From: Rodentibacter sp. Ppn85
GTDB lineage: Bacteria; Pseudomonadota; Gammaproteobacteria; Enterobacterales; Pasteurellaceae
Reading direction: 5' to 3'
Length of the DNA stretch: 38,903 bases
NCBI RefSeq assembly: GCF_001999335.1
Contig: NZ_MLHS01000026.1
Location: 1-38,903, forward strand
The notes under the pieces were generated by a model that saw only the letters and a program-made list of their open reading frames with translations, had not been told where the DNA came from and ran no database searches. Position 1 is the stretch's first letter, and every line of letters starts with the position of its first letter. Shown here piece by piece: positions 38,283 through 38,903 of the stretch. Both the position numbers and the translations under genes were made by a program.

Positions 38283-38735
38283 CTAAAATTTTCCGATTAA
38301 TAGCGCTAAAATTCCTGCTGCAATAAGGGGGCCGACAGGAATACCACCAAGAAAAGCGACACCGATAACTGTCCCTATCAGTAAACCTGTGACTAATATC
38401 GGTTGCTCAGCCATTAGCGAAACGCCTTTACCCGCAAGCCAAGCTACGAACATACCGATGACAACCGAAAATACCATTTTCCAACTTAACAAATTGGCTA
38501 AATTAGGTAATTGAATTTTACCTGAAACCAATGGACTTAATACTCCAATGGTTAAAATAATAATCCCGATTTTTAAACCATATTTTTCAAGCAATGGGAT
38601 GTATTCGGATAAAAAAGTCTGTTGCATAATCAACAGTACTGCTGATGAAATGGTAATGGCACTGTTATGGCTAATTACTCCTAGAATAATAAAAATCACC
38701 AGCAACAAAGCGATTATATTGAACTGTAACGACAT
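38283..38735 (-). CDS. yeaL: DUF441 / UPF0756 membrane protein (YeaL family)
   Basis: The 150 residues form about four membrane segments with the conserved DUF441 stretches [48 protein letters not shown] and [40 protein letters not shown]. The function is unknown. I chose the second of two adjacent ATGs (38735), because GGAG lies 5 nt upstream of it and the H. influenzae homologue begins MSLQFN. It is the first gene of an operon with ygdD and hrpA; its own promoter lies upstream. Confidence 0.92.
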   Translation of the reverse strand: MSLQFNIIALLLVIFIILGVISHNSAITISSAVLLIMQQTFLSEYIPLLEKYGLKIGIIILTIGVLSPLVSGKIQLPNLANLLSWKMVFSVVIGMFVAWLAGKGVSLMAEQPILVTGLLIGTVIGVAFLGGIPVGPLIAAGILALLIGKF

Positions 38736-38793
38736 CATAGCTCCTAAAAATATGGTTATAAAAATGTGTTTTACAAAATATAAATCGAGTGAA

Positions 38794-38802
38794 ATTATAG
38801 CA
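38794..38802 (-). promoter_or_regulatory. extended -10 promoter of the yeaL-ygdD-hrpA operon
   Basis: On the minus strand TGC-TATAAT (38802-38794) is a consensus -10 with the TGN extension. The -35 region is weak, as is common for such promoters. It lies about 59 nt before the yeaL start. The rest of 38739-38903 is AT-rich and I see no gene in it. Confidence 0.65.
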
Positions 38803-38903
38803 AGTTATTAATTTTCTGTATTTTTATTTAGTAAAATAAATTTATAAACCTTAATCTAGATAGACTTTGCTACTACTTTATCGATTAAAGTGATGAAATT
38901 AAC

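Overview
The window is a chromosomal segment from a Pasteurellaceae bacterium of the Haemophilus/Aggregatibacter type. Two things show this. The 9-base Hin-type DNA uptake signal AAGTGCGGT occurs 24 times on the two strands, and nearly every protein resembles the Haemophilus influenzae orthologue. The DNA is AT-rich. I see no rRNA, tRNA, CRISPR array, insertion sequence, prophage or integron. Almost all genes lie on the minus strand.

Layout. 1-422 is the 3' end of uxuA (+). 613-1479 is an EamA/DMT permease (+) behind an unusual leader. 1510-4325 holds pheA and ushA (-), which is probably an insertion next to the cell-wall cluster. 4421-22741 is a complete 16-gene dcw (division and cell wall) cluster on the minus strand, transcribed mraZ, rsmH, ftsL, ftsI, murE, murF, mraY, murD, ftsW, murG, murC, ddlB, ftsQ, ftsA, ftsZ, lpxC. 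It starts at a promoter with three 10-bp-spaced MraZ-type boxes and ends at a terminator behind lpxC. 22935-24530 is cstA (-) with a perfect CRP palindrome upstream. 24970-25203 is a small zinc-ribbon membrane protein (+). 25255-28075 is the arginine ABC transporter artPIQM (-), with ArgR-like boxes over its promoter. 28201-28785 is gmhA (-). 28990-29814 is a periplasmic ATP-dependent DNA ligase (+) with a competence-type CRP-S site. 29840-31264 is miaB (-). 31401-33100 is nudF, cpdA and a small membrane protein (-). 33250-38735 is an operon of yeaL, ygdD, hrpA and a metallophosphoesterase (-).

How the genes work together. The dcw cluster makes the UDP-MurNAc-pentapeptide precursor (murC, D, E, F, ddlB), moves it to lipid I and lipid II (mraY, murG), polymerises and crosslinks it at the septum (ftsW, ftsI) and assembles the divisome (ftsZ, A, Q, L). 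lpxC adds lipid A synthesis, and gmhA supplies heptose for the LOS core. cstA (CRP), ligE (CRP-S) and cpdA (cAMP phosphodiesterase) all connect to cAMP, which governs both carbon starvation and competence in this family.

I did not find a clearly new multi-gene system. The points most worth checking are a 10-G tract in the GTP-binding signature of ftsZ, a strong terminator between mraZ and rsmH, the ArgR and CRP-S promoter architectures, an unassigned dyad at the gmhA promoter, the small-ORF leader of the DMT permease, and an ushA gene carrying the other Pasteurellaceae uptake-signal core.
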